A stretch of 64,000 nucleotides of DNA from CAXTSE01 sp964246985 (GCA_964246985.1 CAXTSE010000004.1:62001-126000); one strand, 5' to 3'. Counted from the stretch's first letter, positions 35,517 to 45,251 are shown. Program-made: numbers and translations. The notes: generated by a model from the letters alone, not told the origin.

Positions 35517-38240
35517 GTGGCCAACCCACGTGTACACGAAGTCGCTGCCGAACTCGGCATCGACAGCAAGATCGCTCTCGACAAGCTCAAGGACATGGGC
35601 GAGTTCGTCAAGAGCGCGTCGTCGAGCATCGCCCCGCCCGTCGCGCGGCGTCTGAAGTCGGCCCTCGAGGCCGACGGCATCAAGCCGCCCACCGACGCAC
35701 CCAAGGCTTCGGCCTCCGCCCCGCGCCCCGCGGCCGCGAAGCCCGGCCCCGCGCCTGCCCCCGCTCCGGCCCCCGTGGCCGAGGCACCGGCCCCGGCCGC
35801 GGCGCCTGCGGCGAGCCCGGCACAGGCACCGGCCGCCGCATCCGCCGCCCCGGCCGCGCCCGCGGCCCCCGCCGCGGCAGCACCCGCCGCACCCGCCGGT
35901 GCGAGCGACGTGCCGCGCCCCGGTGGCGGACCCCGACCCGGCAACAACCCGTTCGCGAGCGCCCAGGGCATGCAGCGCCCCGGCGCTCCGCGGCCCGGCA
36001 ACAACCCGTTCGCGGGCAGCCAGGGCATGCCCCGACCCGGTGGAGCCGGCGGCGCGATCCCGCGTCCCGGAGCCCCGCGACCGATGGCCCCGCGGCCCGG
36101 TGCTCCGCGTCCCGGCGCCCCGCGCCCCGGCGGCAGCGCGCCCTTCCAGCAGCGTCCCGGCGGTCCCGGCCGTCCCGGCGGTGCCGGTGGTGGATTCCAG
36201 CGTCCCGGCGGCGCTCCCGGTGCGGGCGGCGGCGGTTTCGCCGGTCGTCCGGGCGGTGGCGGCGGTCGTGGCCGCGGCCCCGGCGGCGGCACAGCCGGCG
36301 CATTCGGGCGCGGAGGCGGCAAGAGCCGTGCCCGCAAGTCGAAGCGCACGAAGCGCGCCGAATTCGAGATGCGGGATGCCCCGTCGCTCGGCGGCGTCGC
36401 GATCCCGCGCGGTGACGGCAGCACGATCATCCAGATGCGCCGCGGCGCATCGATCAGCGACCTCGCCGACAAGCTCGAGGTCATCACCAAGTACTCGGTG
36501 CAGCCCGGCGCCCTCGTGACCGCGCTGTTCCACCTCGGTGAGATGGCGACCGCGACCGAGTCGCTCGACGACGCCACGTTCGGCATCCTCGGTGACGAGC
36601 TCGGCTACAAGATCATGATCGTCAGCCCCGAGGACGAGGACAAGGAGCTCCTGGAGGGCTTCGGGCTCGACCTCGAGCAGGAGCTCGAGGACGAGGACGA
36701 CGAGGACCTCGAGATCCGTCCGCCGGTCGTCACGGTCATGGGACACGTCGACCACGGAAAGACCAAGCTGCTCGACGCGATCCGTGAGGCGAACGTCGTC
36801 GCGGGCGAGGCCGGCGGCATCACGCAGCACATCGGCGCCTACCAGGTGTGGACCGAGCACGACAACATCGAGCGCGCCATCACCTTCATCGACACCCCCG
36901 GTCACGAGGCGTTCACCGCCATGCGTGCCCGTGGTGCGCAGGTCACCGACATCGCGATCCTCGTGGTCGCGGCCGACGACGGCATCATGCCGCAGACGGT
37001 GGAGGCCCTCAACCACGCGCAGGCGGCCAATGTGCCGATCGTCGTGGCGGTCAACAAGGTGGACAAGGAGGGGGCCAACCCCGCCAAGGTGCGTCAGCAG
37101 CTCACCGAGTTCGGCCTCGTCGCCGAGGAGTTCGGTGGAGACACGATGTTCGTCGACGTCTCGGCTCTGCAGAAGAAGGGCATCGCCGAGCTCCTCGACG
37201 CCGTCCTCCTGACCGCGGATGCCGGGCTCGACCTGCGCGCGAACCCCAACAAGGATGCGCGCGGCATCGCGATCGAGGCCAAGCTCGACAAGGGACGCGG
37301 CGCGGTCGCGACCGTGCTCATCCAGTCGGGGACGCTGCGCGTCGGAGACCCGATCGTCGCCGGAACGGCCTACGGCCGCGTCCGCGCGATGCACGACGAG
37401 AACGGCGACCCGGTCGAGGAGGCCTACCCGGCTCGTCCGGTGCAGGTCCAGGGCCTGTCGACGGTGCCCCGTGCCGGCGACACCTTCCTGGTGGCCGACG
37501 ACGACCGCACCGCTCGTCAGATCGCCGAGAAGCGCGAAGCCGTGCAGCGCAATGCCCAGCTGGCGAAGGCCCGCAAGCGCATCTCGCTCGAGGACTTCAC
37601 CCGTGTGCTCGCCGAGGGCAAGGTCGACTCGCTCAACCTCATCATCAAGGGCGACGTCTCCGGCGCCGTCGAGGCGCTCGAGGAGGCCCTGCTCAAGATC
37701 GAGGTCGACGACAGCGTCCAGCTGCGCATCCTGCACCGAGGTGTGGGTGCGGTCACCGAGTCGGACATCGACCTGGCGACGATCGACAACGCGATCGTCA
37801 TCGGGTTCAACGTGCGACCGGACGTCAAGGCGCGCGAGCGCGCCCAGCGCGAGGGCATCGACGTGCGCTTCTACTCCGTCATCTACGCCGCACTCGAGGA
37901 CATCGAGTCCTCGCTGAAGGGCATGCTGAAGCCGGAGTTCGAAGAGGTGCAGTCGGGTGTGGCCGAGATCCGCGAGATCTTCCGGTCGTCGAAGGCCGGC
38001 AACATCGCCGGTGTCATCGTGCGCAGCGGCACGATCACCCGCAATGCCAAGGCGCGTGTCATCCGCGAGGGAGTCGTCGTCGGCGACAACCTGGCGATCG
38101 ACTCGCTGCGGCGCTTCAAGGACGACGTCACCGAGGTGCGCACGGACTTCGAGGCCGGTATCGGCCTCGGCAAGTTCAACGACATCCAGATCGGCGACGA
38201 GATCGAGACGATCGAGATGAAGGAGAAGGTGCGGGCGTAA
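35517..38240 (+). CDS. infB: Translation initiation factor IF-2
   Basis: GTPase of 907 aa that brings fMet-tRNA to the 30S subunit. An N-terminal IF2_N subdomain (RVHEVAAELGIDSKIALD) precedes a ~250-residue Pro/Ala/Gly/Arg-rich linker (repeated RPG tripeptides) of low complexity, then the conserved core: G1 GHVDHGKT near residue 409, G3 DTPGHEAF, G4 NKVD, then domains II, III and IV. GTG 35517 follows AGGAG. Linker length is on the long side but usual for high-GC Actinobacteria. Confidence 0.96.
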   Translation: MANPRVHEVAAELGIDSKIALDKLKDMGEFVKSASSSIAPPVARRLKSALEADGIKPPTDAPKASASAPRPAAAKPGPAPAPAPAPVAEAPAPAAAPAASPAQAPAAASAAPAAPAAPAAAAPAAPAGASDVPRPGGGPRPGNNPFASAQGMQRPGAPRPGNNPFAGSQGMPRPGGAGGAIPRPGAPRPMAPRPGAPRPGAPRPGGSAPFQQRPGGPGRPGGAGGGFQRPGGAPGAGGGGFAGRPGGGGGRGRGPGGGTAGAFGRGGGKSRARKSKRTKRAEFEMRDAPSLGGVAIPRGDGSTIIQMRRGASISDLADKLEVITKYSVQPGALVTALFHLGEMATATESLDDATFGILGDELGYKIMIVSPEDEDKELLEGFGLDLEQELEDEDDEDLEIRPPVVTVMGHVDHGKTKLLDAIREANVVAGEAGGITQHIGAYQVWTEHDNIERAITFIDTPGHEAFTAMRARGAQVTDIAILVVAADDGIMPQTVEALNHAQAANVPIVVAVNKVDKEGANPAKVRQQLTEFGLVAEEFGGDTMFVDVSALQKKGIAELLDAVLLTADAGLDLRANPNKDARGIAIEAKLDKGRGAVATVLIQSGTLRVGDPIVAGTAYGRVRAMHDENGDPVEEAYPARPVQVQGLSTVPRAGDTFLVADDDRTARQIAEKREAVQRNAQLAKARKRISLEDFTRVLAEGKVDSLNLIIKGDVSGAVEALEEALLKIEVDDSVQLRILHRGVGAVTESDIDLATIDNAIVIGFNVRPDVKARERAQREGIDVRFYSVIYAALEDIESSLKGMLKPEFEEVQSGVAEIREIFRSSKAGNIAGVIVRSGTITRNAKARVIREGVVVGDNLAIDSLRRFKDDVTEVRTDFEAGIGLGKFNDIQIGDEIETIEMKEKVRA

Positions 38241-38251
38241 CGCTCGCTCCT

Positions 38252-38276
38252 GGGCCCCGGCCGAGTGCCGGGGCCC
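38252..38276 (+). terminator. GC-rich hairpin between infB and rbfA
   Basis: GGGCCCCGGC (38252-38261), five-base loop, perfect complement to 38276, followed by a pyrimidine-rich stretch. It lies inside the operon, so it may reduce rather than end transcription into rbfA. Confidence 0.6.
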
Positions 38277-38304
38277 TCCCCATCTGCTCTGAGAGGACCG
38301 AACA

Positions 38305-38793
38305 ATGCCAGGACAGGGTGATCGCGCCGCGAAGATGGCGGACCGCATCCGCGAGATCGTCGCGAAGCGCCTCGAGCGCGGACTGCGCGACCCGCGGCTC
38401 GGCTTCGTGACCATCACGGACGTGCGGATGACCGGCGACCTGCAGCACGCCAGCATCTTCTTCACGGTGTACGGCTCGGACGAGGAGCGGGCGGACTCGG
38501 CGGCGGCTCTCAAGGCGGCCACCGGTCTGTTCCGCACGGAGGTCGGCAAGAACATCACGGCGCGGCTGACGCCGTCGCTGGAGTTCATCCCCGACGGCAT
38601 CCCCGAGAACGCCGCGGCGATCGACTCGCTGCTGCGTGAGGCGCGCGAGCGCGACGCGGCAGCCGAGGCGCAGGCCGCGAAGGCCCAGTACGCCGGCGAC
38701 GCCGATCCGTACGTCAAGCCGCGCGACGCGGAGGACACCGACGACGACACGGAGGCGCTCGCCGCCGAGGACGTCTACGACGACGAGAAGTAG
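38305..38793 (+). CDS. rbfA: 30S ribosome-binding factor A
   Basis: KH-fold protein of 162 aa needed for late 16S rRNA maturation and cold growth. Conserved: ADRIREIVAKRLERGLRDPRLG at the start (read in two parts), VTITDVRMTGDLQHA, and the strand FTVYGSDEE. The last ~45 residues are acidic and Ala-rich, an extension common in Actinobacteria. It ends 14 bp from the convergent Fpg gene; truB, normally next, is 7 kb further on. Confidence 0.94.
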   Translation: MPGQGDRAAKMADRIREIVAKRLERGLRDPRLGFVTITDVRMTGDLQHASIFFTVYGSDEERADSAAALKAATGLFRTEVGKNITARLTPSLEFIPDGIPENAAAIDSLLREARERDAAAEAQAAKAQYAGDADPYVKPRDAEDTDDDTEALAAEDVYDDEK

Positions 38794-38807
38794 CCCGCGC
38801 GCGGTCG

Positions 38808-39689
38808 CTACTTCAGCAGACGGCTGAGCACGCGATCCGCCAGCGGCTTGCCGCCGGTCTGACAGGTGGGGCAGTACTGGAAGGTGCTGTCGCTGTAGAT
38901 CACCTGGCGCACGGTGTCGCCGCAGACCGGGCAGGGCTCGCCGGTGCGACCGTGGACGCGAAGGTTGGACTTCTTCTCGGCCTTGAGCTCGGATGCGGGC
39001 ACGCCCTGCTCGCGGGCGAGGGCATCGCGCAGGGTCTGCTGCATCGCGTCGTAGAGGCGAGCCACATCCTCTGCAGGCATCGCAGCAGGCTTGAACGGCG
39101 ACATCCGCGCGACATGCAGGATCTCGTCGGAGTAGGCGTTCCCGATCCCCGCGATGATCGACTGGCTGCGCAGGACGCCCTTGATCTGCGACCGGCCGGC
39201 CGCCCTCAGGATGTCCGCGAGGACCTCGACCGTGAAGGCGTCGTCGAGCGGGTCGGGTCCGAGCCGGGCGATGCCGGGCACCTCGGACGGGTCGCGCACG
39301 ACCCAGATCGCGAGGCTCTTCTTCGTGCCGGCCTCGGTCGCGTCGAACCCGGTCTGGTCGCCCGCGAGCACGAGACGGGCGGCGATCGGGCCCTTGCCGC
39401 GTCCGGCGCCCGGAGACGGCGGGGCTGCCCGCCAGCGGATCCAGCCCGCTCGCGCCAGGTGGATGATCACGTGCGGACCGGGCACACCTCCCTCGGACGC
39501 CGTGACGATGTCGAGGAACTTGCCGTGCCTCACGACGTCGACGATCTCGCACCCCTCGAGCGCCGACAGGGGCGGATCGTAGGTCTTGAGGGCGGCGAAC
39601 GCCGTGACGTCGAGGCGCTGGATGATGCGGCCGGTGAGCCGCTCGCCGAGGTCCGCCGCCAGCGCGGTGACCTCGGGAAGCTCGGGCAT
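38808..39689 (-). CDS. Formamidopyrimidine-DNA glycosylase family protein (Fpg/Nei)
   Basis: Base-excision repair glycosylase of 293 aa. N-terminal catalytic MPELPEV (Pro2, Glu3), lysine in RHGKFLDIV near residue 55, helix-two-turn-helix with GIGNAYSDEIL near residue 190, and a C-terminal zinc finger with CPVCG and CPTC pairs. It should remove oxidised purines or pyrimidines; Fpg versus Nei specificity is not settled from sequence. Same strand as the RNB ribonuclease and mutY just upstream, so a repair operon is likely. Confidence 0.9.
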   Translation of the reverse strand: MPELPEVTALAADLGERLTGRIIQRLDVTAFAALKTYDPPLSALEGCEIVDVVRHGKFLDIVTASEGGVPGPHVIIHLARAGWIRWRAAPPSPGAGRGKGPIAARLVLAGDQTGFDATEAGTKKSLAIWVVRDPSEVPGIARLGPDPLDDAFTVEVLADILRAAGRSQIKGVLRSQSIIAGIGNAYSDEILHVARMSPFKPAAMPAEDVARLYDAMQQTLRDALAREQGVPASELKAEKKSNLRVHGRTGEPCPVCGDTVRQVIYSDSTFQYCPTCQTGGKPLADRVLSRLLK

Positions 39690-39704
39690 GACCCGATTCT
39701 GCCC

Positions 39705-41132
39705 CTAGGCGACCTCGAAGCGCACGGTCGCCGTGGCGATGTCGGCCGCGACGAGTCGCACGCGCACGTCGCTGCCCGCCTCGAGCACGCCATCGCACGC
39801 CGCCTCGACGGCGGGCTCGACGAGCTGCACGGTGCCGCCGCCGTCCTTCACCGTGACCACGACCGCGTCGAACACCTCGCCGATGCGAGGAGCGAGCAGC
39901 GCCGACTCCACCGTGTCGAGAGTGCGCCGATCCAGCGTTCCGGCGACCTGCCCGGATCGCGCCATCGCCTTCGGCAGGGATGGGAGCGCCTCACGCGCCC
40001 ACGACGGCGCCTCGGCACCGGCCGACAGCGCCTCGCAGATCGCGAGCCCGAACCTGTCGACGAGTCGCCGGAGCGGCGCGGTGACGTGCGCGTACGGTGC
40101 GGCGACGGCCGCCTGCGTCGTCGACGCGGGGAGCTCCCCGTCGAACGGCGTGTACCCGGCACCACGGAACAGCGATGTCGCCGCGTGCAGGATGGCCAGA
40201 TGGCTGCCGTCCGAGCCGTCGAGGGAGCGCAGGTAGTCGCCGTAGCGCTGCCCCTCCGGCCACGGGTGTCCGAGCGCGCGGGTCTGCCGCCGGAACCGTG
40301 CGATCGCGTCCTCGGGCGCCGGGGGCATCGTCCGCAGGATGCCGACCCGCCCCTCGAGCATCATCGTCGCGGCCGCCATGCCGGTCATGAGCGAGAGCTG
40401 CGCGTTCCAGGACTCGACGGGAAGCAGGTCGCGCCGCTCGAGTGCATACCCGTCGCCAGAACGCACCACGAGGATCTCGGGTGTCGAGAGGCTGGCGCCT
40501 CCTCGGGCGACCTCCTGGGCGATCCGCAGCTCGCCGACCTCCGCGAGGAGGGCCAGCAGCTCGGCGTCCGGACCCCGGCGTGCCTCGAGGTCGGCCTGCG
40601 CGCCTGCGTAGTCGAGCTGCCGGCGTGAGCGGATGCGGGCGCGGCCGACCGTGGTCGATGCCACCACCCCGGCGTGGTCCAGATGGTGCTCCCAGACGAA
40701 GGCTCCGCGCACCCGGTCGGGCAGCAGCGACGCGGCGTCCTCGCTGATCGCCGTCGGATGCAGCGGGATCCGCCCGGTCGCCGCGTACATCGTCTGCCCG
40801 CGCTCGCGCGCCTCCGTGTCGATGGCGCCGCCGGGACGCACGAAGGCCGGCACGTCGGCGATGGCGTACAGCACGACGTAGCCGTCGCCCTCCCGCGTGA
40901 TCGCGAACGCCTGGTCGAGGTCGGTCGAGCCGAGCGGATCCATGGTGACGAAGGCGACGTCGGTGCGGTCGGCCTGCGGCAGCTGCGCCTCGGCGACGGC
41001 GGAGCCGGCCTCCGCGAGCACCTCGGGCGAGAAGTCCGCGCTCAGCTCGAGGGATGCGGGGATCGCGGCCAGAGCGGCGGCGAGTCCGTCGTGCGACCCC
41101 TCCGCCGTGAGATGGATGGGGGAGGAGGCCAC
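39705..41132 (-). CDS. RNB domain ribonuclease (RNase II/R-like, minimal)
   Basis: Protein of 475 aa made almost only of an RNB exonuclease domain, without the cold-shock domains and probably without a full S1 domain. The catalytic acidic loop reads MDPLGSTDLDQAF: the first three aspartates are present, but the position of the fourth is Gln, a form seen in this actinobacterial subgroup. Later PYAHVTAPLRRLVDR is the conserved RNB arginine region. GTG 41132. Lies between the mutY and Fpg genes, 13-15 bp from each. Confidence 0.86.
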   Translation of the reverse strand: MASSPIHLTAEGSHDGLAAALAAIPASLELSADFSPEVLAEAGSAVAEAQLPQADRTDVAFVTMDPLGSTDLDQAFAITREGDGYVVLYAIADVPAFVRPGGAIDTEARERGQTMYAATGRIPLHPTAISEDAASLLPDRVRGAFVWEHHLDHAGVVASTTVGRARIRSRRQLDYAGAQADLEARRGPDAELLALLAEVGELRIAQEVARGGASLSTPEILVVRSGDGYALERRDLLPVESWNAQLSLMTGMAAATMMLEGRVGILRTMPPAPEDAIARFRRQTRALGHPWPEGQRYGDYLRSLDGSDGSHLAILHAATSLFRGAGYTPFDGELPASTTQAAVAAPYAHVTAPLRRLVDRFGLAICEALSAGAEAPSWAREALPSLPKAMARSGQVAGTLDRRTLDTVESALLAPRIGEVFDAVVVTVKDGGGTVQLVEPAVEAACDGVLEAGSDVRVRLVAADIATATVRFEVA

Positions 41133-41145
41133 CGGCTCAGGCTAG

Positions 41146-42030
41146 TCAGGATCCGGGCAGCTCGTAGCCGCGCGCCCGGTCGCCCGTGACGAGGCCGTCG
41201 CGCAGGAGGCCGGCCAGCGCGCGATCGCGCTGCTCGGCATCCGGCCAGACCGCGTCGATCGCCTCGGCGGGCACGGCGACGTCGCTGGCGCGGAGCTCGC
41301 GGAGGATGAGCCCGCGCACCTGGCGATCCGATCCTTCGAAGCGCTTCTGCCGGGCGGCGACCGGGCCGTCGTAGACCGGGTAGCCGGCGGCCCGCCAGGC
41401 GCACGCGTCGGCGATCGGACACGCATCGCATCGCGGGCTGCGCGCCGTGCACACGGTCTGGCCGAGTTCCATGGCGCCCGCGTTGACCAGCAGCGCTCGC
41501 GACGGGTCGGCAGGCAGGATGCTCTCCATGAGGGCGAGCTCGTGTCGGGTGCGGGCGGGGCCGGGCTCTCCGCGTCCCTCGACGGCGCGCCCGAGGACGC
41601 GGCGCGTGTTGATGTCGACGACGGGCGTGCGCACCCCGTGCGCGAAGGCGGCGACGGCCCGCGCCGTGTACGGCCCGACTCCCGGCAGGGCGAGCAGGGC
41701 GTCGACGTCCCTCGGCACGACGCCCTGGTGGGTCTCGGCGATCGCGACAGCGGCCGCGTGCAGGTTGAGCGCCCGACGCGGGTAGCCGAGGCTCTGCCAC
41801 GCCCGCACGGCCTCACCCGGCGGCACGGCCGCGAGGGCCGAGGGCGTCGGCCAGCGCTCGAGCCATTCCGTCAGCCGCGGGATCACGCGCGCGACGGGGG
41901 TCTGCTGCAGCATGAACTCCGAGATCAGCACGCCCCAGGCGGGGAAGCCGTCGACGCGCCAGGGGAGGTCGCGGTGCGACGCGTCGTACCAGTCGGCGAT
42001 CAGGGCTCCCACGGTCCCGGTCGCGCTCAT
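41146..42030 (-). CDS. mutY: A/G-specific adenine glycosylase
   Basis: HhH-GPD glycosylase of 294 aa removing adenine opposite 8-oxoguanine. LISEFMLQQTPVARV, the helix-hairpin-helix LLALPGVGPYTARAV, catalytic Asp in VVDINTRRV, and the [4Fe-4S] ligands C-x6-C-x2-C-x5-C (CTARSPRCDACPIADAC). It lacks the long C-terminal NUDIX-like domain of E. coli MutY, as usual in Actinobacteria. First gene of the mutY-RNB-Fpg group; pairs functionally with the Fpg glycosylase. Confidence 0.93.
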   Translation of the reverse strand: MSATGTVGALIADWYDASHRDLPWRVDGFPAWGVLISEFMLQQTPVARVIPRLTEWLERWPTPSALAAVPPGEAVRAWQSLGYPRRALNLHAAAVAIAETHQGVVPRDVDALLALPGVGPYTARAVAAFAHGVRTPVVDINTRRVLGRAVEGRGEPGPARTRHELALMESILPADPSRALLVNAGAMELGQTVCTARSPRCDACPIADACAWRAAGYPVYDGPVAARQKRFEGSDRQVRGLILRELRASDVAVPAEAIDAVWPDAEQRDRALAGLLRDGLVTGDRARGYELPGS

Positions 42031-42052
42031 GCGAGAAGCCTAGGCTGGGCTC

Positions 42053-42745
42053 ATGACAGCCTCACCCGCCACCCCCGGACAGCAGCCGCGCTGGCAGCCG
42101 CTCCGGCGCGACGTGGTGGTCTCGGTCGCCGACGAGCTGCTGCACAACTACTCGAAGGGCCGGGTGATCATCGTCGTCGACGGCCCGACTGCGGCCGGCA
42201 AGACCACCTTCGCCGACGATCTCGCCGTCGCGCTCCGGGCGACCAAGCACGCGGTGTTCCGGGCGTCGATCGACGACTTCCTGAAGCCGCGGGCCGAGCG
42301 CTGGACGCAGGGTCGAGAGTCGGCTGCCGGCCGCTACGACGACTCCTACGACTACTCGGTGCTGCGTCGCGTGCTCGTCGAGCCCTTCAAGCTGGGCGGC
42401 AGCGCGGGCTTCGTGACGGCCGCCTTCGACGGCGAGCGCGATGTGCCCGTCGAGCCGAAGTGGCAGACCGGCCCGCCCGACGCGATCCTCATCATCGACG
42501 GCAGCTACCTGCTGCGACCCGAGCTGCGCGGCCTCTGGAACGCGTCGATCTGGCTCGACGCCGGCGACTCGGTCCGGGGCGGTCGCATGGCCGACCGCGG
42601 CATCCTGAACGGCACGCCGCGCGCCGACCGCTACGAGGACGCCTTCGCGATCTACGAGAAGACGCGCCCGCGTGCGATCGCCACGATCACCGTCGACAAC
42701 ACGGATGCGGATCACCCGCGCCGGGTCTTCAGCGACAGCTGCTGA
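42053..42745 (+). CDS. Uridine kinase-like P-loop protein
   Basis: Nucleoside-kinase-like protein of 230 aa. Walker A GPTAAGKTTF at residues 44-53, DDFLKPRAERW substrate region, IIDGSYLLRPELRG as Walker B-like, and a basic lid segment. Proteins of this group are called uridine kinase but are diverged from Udk, so the acceptor is uncertain. Divergent from mutY with 22 bp between; ends 2 bp from the convergent reductase gene. Confidence 0.8.
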   Translation: MTASPATPGQQPRWQPLRRDVVVSVADELLHNYSKGRVIIVVDGPTAAGKTTFADDLAVALRATKHAVFRASIDDFLKPRAERWTQGRESAAGRYDDSYDYSVLRRVLVEPFKLGGSAGFVTAAFDGERDVPVEPKWQTGPPDAILIIDGSYLLRPELRGLWNASIWLDAGDSVRGGRMADRGILNGTPRADRYEDAFAIYEKTRPRAIATITVDNTDADHPRRVFSDSC

Positions 42746-42747
42746 GG

Positions 42748-43767
42748 TCAGGCGAGCGGCACGCGGGCGATGACCTCGCTCGCGTCCAGGAACTCGCCGG
42801 AGCGCTCGACCTCGTGCACGAGCGCGACGATCGACGCGTTGACGGGGGCCTCGAGCCCGGCGGCGGTGGCCGCGCTCACGACGGCCCCGTTCAGGTAGTC
42901 GATCTCGGTGAGGCGACCGCGCCGGAGGCTCTGCAGCGTCGAGCCCGGATTGGGCACGTCTCCCATGCGCCGGGCCAGCAGCAGCGGAAAGACCTGGCCG
43001 ACCCTCAGCGGCGCGGCGCCGAGGAGGGCGAGGAGGCCCCCGGAGACGCCCTGCACCGTCCCGAACCGCACTCCCAGGCGACGGGCGAGCCGCACCGTCT
43101 CGCGCATGCTCGCGGTCATCGCCCGGCGGAGGCCGGCGTCGGCGATGACCTCCTGCACGCTCAGTCCGGTGGTCGCGGGCAGGGCGTTCACATGGTTGAT
43201 GAGCAGCTTGGTCCACTGCGCACCCTCGATGTCGTCGGTGACCTCGATCGGCATGACCCCCCGCAGCACCGCGACGATCCGCTCGAACGACAGAGCTCCC
43301 TGAGGAGCGTCGACGACGGCGACGCGTGTCGACGGGCCCACGATCATCGGGAGCGCCGCAGTCACGGTCACGCGCCCGGGCTCGAGGTACGACGCTGCGA
43401 ACAGCGCCAGGCCGCCAGCCAGCGGCGATCCAGGTAGCGCCTCAGCGGCGATCCGCAGCCCGCCGAGGCCGTTCTGCACGACGAGCAGGGGCACGCCGTC
43501 GAGCAGTGGGGTGTTCGGCGCGATGGCGGACGCCGCATCCTGGGCCTTCGTCGCGAGGATCGCGAGCTCCGGCGGGGCGGACAGCGTCTCGCCGGACGCG
43601 ACGTGAGCTGTGTACTCGCCCCAGCCGCCGTCGAGGCGGATGCCACCCGAGCGGATCGCCGCCAGCTGGTCGCCGCGAGCCGTCACCTCGACATCGTGCC
43701 CCGCGCGCGCGAGGAGGGCGGCCAGCGTTCCGCCGACCGCCCCTGCTCCGAGCACCGCGATGCGCAT
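42748..43767 (-). CDS. Ketopantoate reductase family protein (ApbA/PanE)
   Basis: NADPH-dependent 2-hydroxyacid dehydrogenase fold, 339 aa. N-terminal GAGAVGG dinucleotide motif at residues 7-13, AILATKAQD, VVQNGLGG, then WTKLLINHVNALPATTGL with the catalytic lysine, and a helical C-domain. It may reduce ketopantoate for pantothenate, but many paralogues exist, so panE is not asserted. ATG 43767; the longer frame to 45090 is the shadow of the MFS gene. Lies 14 bp after the MFS gene. Confidence 0.86.
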   Translation of the reverse strand: MRIAVLGAGAVGGTLAALLARAGHDVEVTARGDQLAAIRSGGIRLDGGWGEYTAHVASGETLSAPPELAILATKAQDAASAIAPNTPLLDGVPLLVVQNGLGGLRIAAEALPGSPLAGGLALFAASYLEPGRVTVTAALPMIVGPSTRVAVVDAPQGALSFERIVAVLRGVMPIEVTDDIEGAQWTKLLINHVNALPATTGLSVQEVIADAGLRRAMTASMRETVRLARRLGVRFGTVQGVSGGLLALLGAAPLRVGQVFPLLLARRMGDVPNPGSTLQSLRRGRLTEIDYLNGAVVSAATAAGLEAPVNASIVALVHEVERSGEFLDASEVIARVPLA

Positions 43768-43781
43768 GCGCTCGAGCCTAG

Positions 43782-45251
43782 TTACGCGCGGGTGAGCTCC
43801 GCGTCGGTGGAGGCGTCGACGCGCGAGGTCTCGGCGAGCTCGACCGACGCACTCGCATGCGACCCGCTGCGCCCCGCGGGGAGGAAGAGCGCGACGACCG
43901 CGGTGGCGAGCACCACGAATCCGCCGACGGCGACCGCGGGGATGGCCGCGTCGACGTAGCCGGTCGGCGTCAGCTGCCCGCCCGCCCCCGTGAACACCGC
44001 GGTGAGCACCGCGATGCCGAGCGCAACGCCGATCTCGCGCAGCGTCGAGTTGGTGCCGCTCGCCTTGGCCGTGTCGTCGGGGACGATGTTGGCCAGCACC
44101 GCGGTCGACGACGGCGCGAACACGAGCCCCATCCCGATGCCCGCGGAGATGAAGGCGGGCAGCATCTGACCGTAGGTCGCGTCGGCGTCGAGGGTGAGAG
44201 CCAGCCAGAAGAGCCCGATCGCCTGGAAGAGCAGCCCGGCGACGATGAGGGTGCGGGTGCCGATGCGCCCACCGAATATGCCCGCGAGGGGCGCGACGAT
44301 CATCGGTGCCATGGTCCAGGGCGTGGTCATGAGCGCGGCCTCCAGCGGGCTGTGGCCCTGCACGATCTGCAGGAACTGGATCAGGATGAAGACGGCCCCG
44401 AACATCCCGAAGCTGAATCCGAATCCGACCACGTTCGCGATCGCGAAGCTGCGGTCGCGGAAGAGCCGGAGGGGGAGCAGGGGCGTCGGGGTGCGACGCT
44501 CCCAGAGCAGGAAGGCCGCCATCAGCACCGCACCGCCGACGAGCGATCCGAGCACCTCGGCGCTGTCCCAGCCCGCATCGTTGCCGCGGACGATGCCGAA
44601 GACGATCGCCAGCACGCCGCCGGCGGCCAGCACGAGCCCGACGATGTCGAGACGCACCCGCGCGCCGAAGGCGTTCGGCAGCACGGCGAGCACGAACGGG
44701 ATGGCGAGCACGCCGACGGGCACGTTGATCCAGAAGATGGCCTCCCAGCTCCAGCCCTCGACCACGGCCCCGCCGATCAGCGGCCCGACGGCGACGCCCA
44801 GGCCGGCGAGGCCGCCCCAGATGCCGATCGCGAGCGGACGGCGCCGGGGCTCGACTGCCCCGGCCAGCAGCGAGAGCGAGAGCGGCATGATCGCAGCACC
44901 TCCGAGGCCCTGCACGGCCCGCGCGACGATCAGCTGAGCGGGGTCGGTGCTGAGCGCGGCGAAGGCGGAGGCGACCGTGAAGATCGCGATGCCTGCCACG
45001 AAGACGGTGCGCCGGCCCAGTCGATCGCCGAGGGCGACGGCCATCAGGATGAGGCTCGCGAACGCCAGGGTGTACGCGTTCACGAACCACTGCAGCTCCT
45101 CGACCGAGGCGCCCAGCTCGGTGCGGATGACCGGCAGCGCATTGGTCATGACGAGGTTGTCGAGAGTCGCCATGAACATGGGGATGCCGGTGGCGAGCAC
45201 CGCGAGAGCGAACGGTATGCGCCGGGCGGCCGGTGCTGAGGTGGCGGACAT
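43782..45251 (-). CDS. MFS multidrug efflux transporter (DHA2/EmrB family)
   Basis: Fourteen-helix drug:H+ antiporter type, 489 aa. Motif A-like LGDRLGRRTVFV in the first cytoplasmic loop, DNLVMTNALPVIRTEL in helix 1 and the AGLGVAVGPLIGGAVV motif C in helix 5 typical of antiporters. Divergent from a TetR gene with an 82-bp gap full of palindromes, so it is very probably repressed by that TetR. Substrate unknown. Confidence 0.92.
   Translation of the reverse strand: MSATSAPAARRIPFALAVLATGIPMFMATLDNLVMTNALPVIRTELGASVEELQWFVNAYTLAFASLILMAVALGDRLGRRTVFVAGIAIFTVASAFAALSTDPAQLIVARAVQGLGGAAIMPLSLSLLAGAVEPRRRPLAIGIWGGLAGLGVAVGPLIGGAVVEGWSWEAIFWINVPVGVLAIPFVLAVLPNAFGARVRLDIVGLVLAAGGVLAIVFGIVRGNDAGWDSAEVLGSLVGGAVLMAAFLLWERRTPTPLLPLRLFRDRSFAIANVVGFGFSFGMFGAVFILIQFLQIVQGHSPLEAALMTTPWTMAPMIVAPLAGIFGGRIGTRTLIVAGLLFQAIGLFWLALTLDADATYGQMLPAFISAGIGMGLVFAPSSTAVLANIVPDDTAKASGTNSTLREIGVALGIAVLTAVFTGAGGQLTPTGYVDAAIPAVAVGGFVVLATAVVALFLPAGRSGSHASASVELAETSRVDASTDAELTRA

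Noticed and set aside
35466..38750. Long minus-strand frame opposite infB
   Set aside because: A classic high-GC shadow; the product is low-complexity Ala/Gly/Asp/Leu without a family match and infB is certain on the other strand.
42748..45090. Long minus-strand frame suggesting a 780-aa fusion
   Set aside because: Only the part below 43767 is the reductase; the upstream part is an out-of-frame shadow of the MFS gene.
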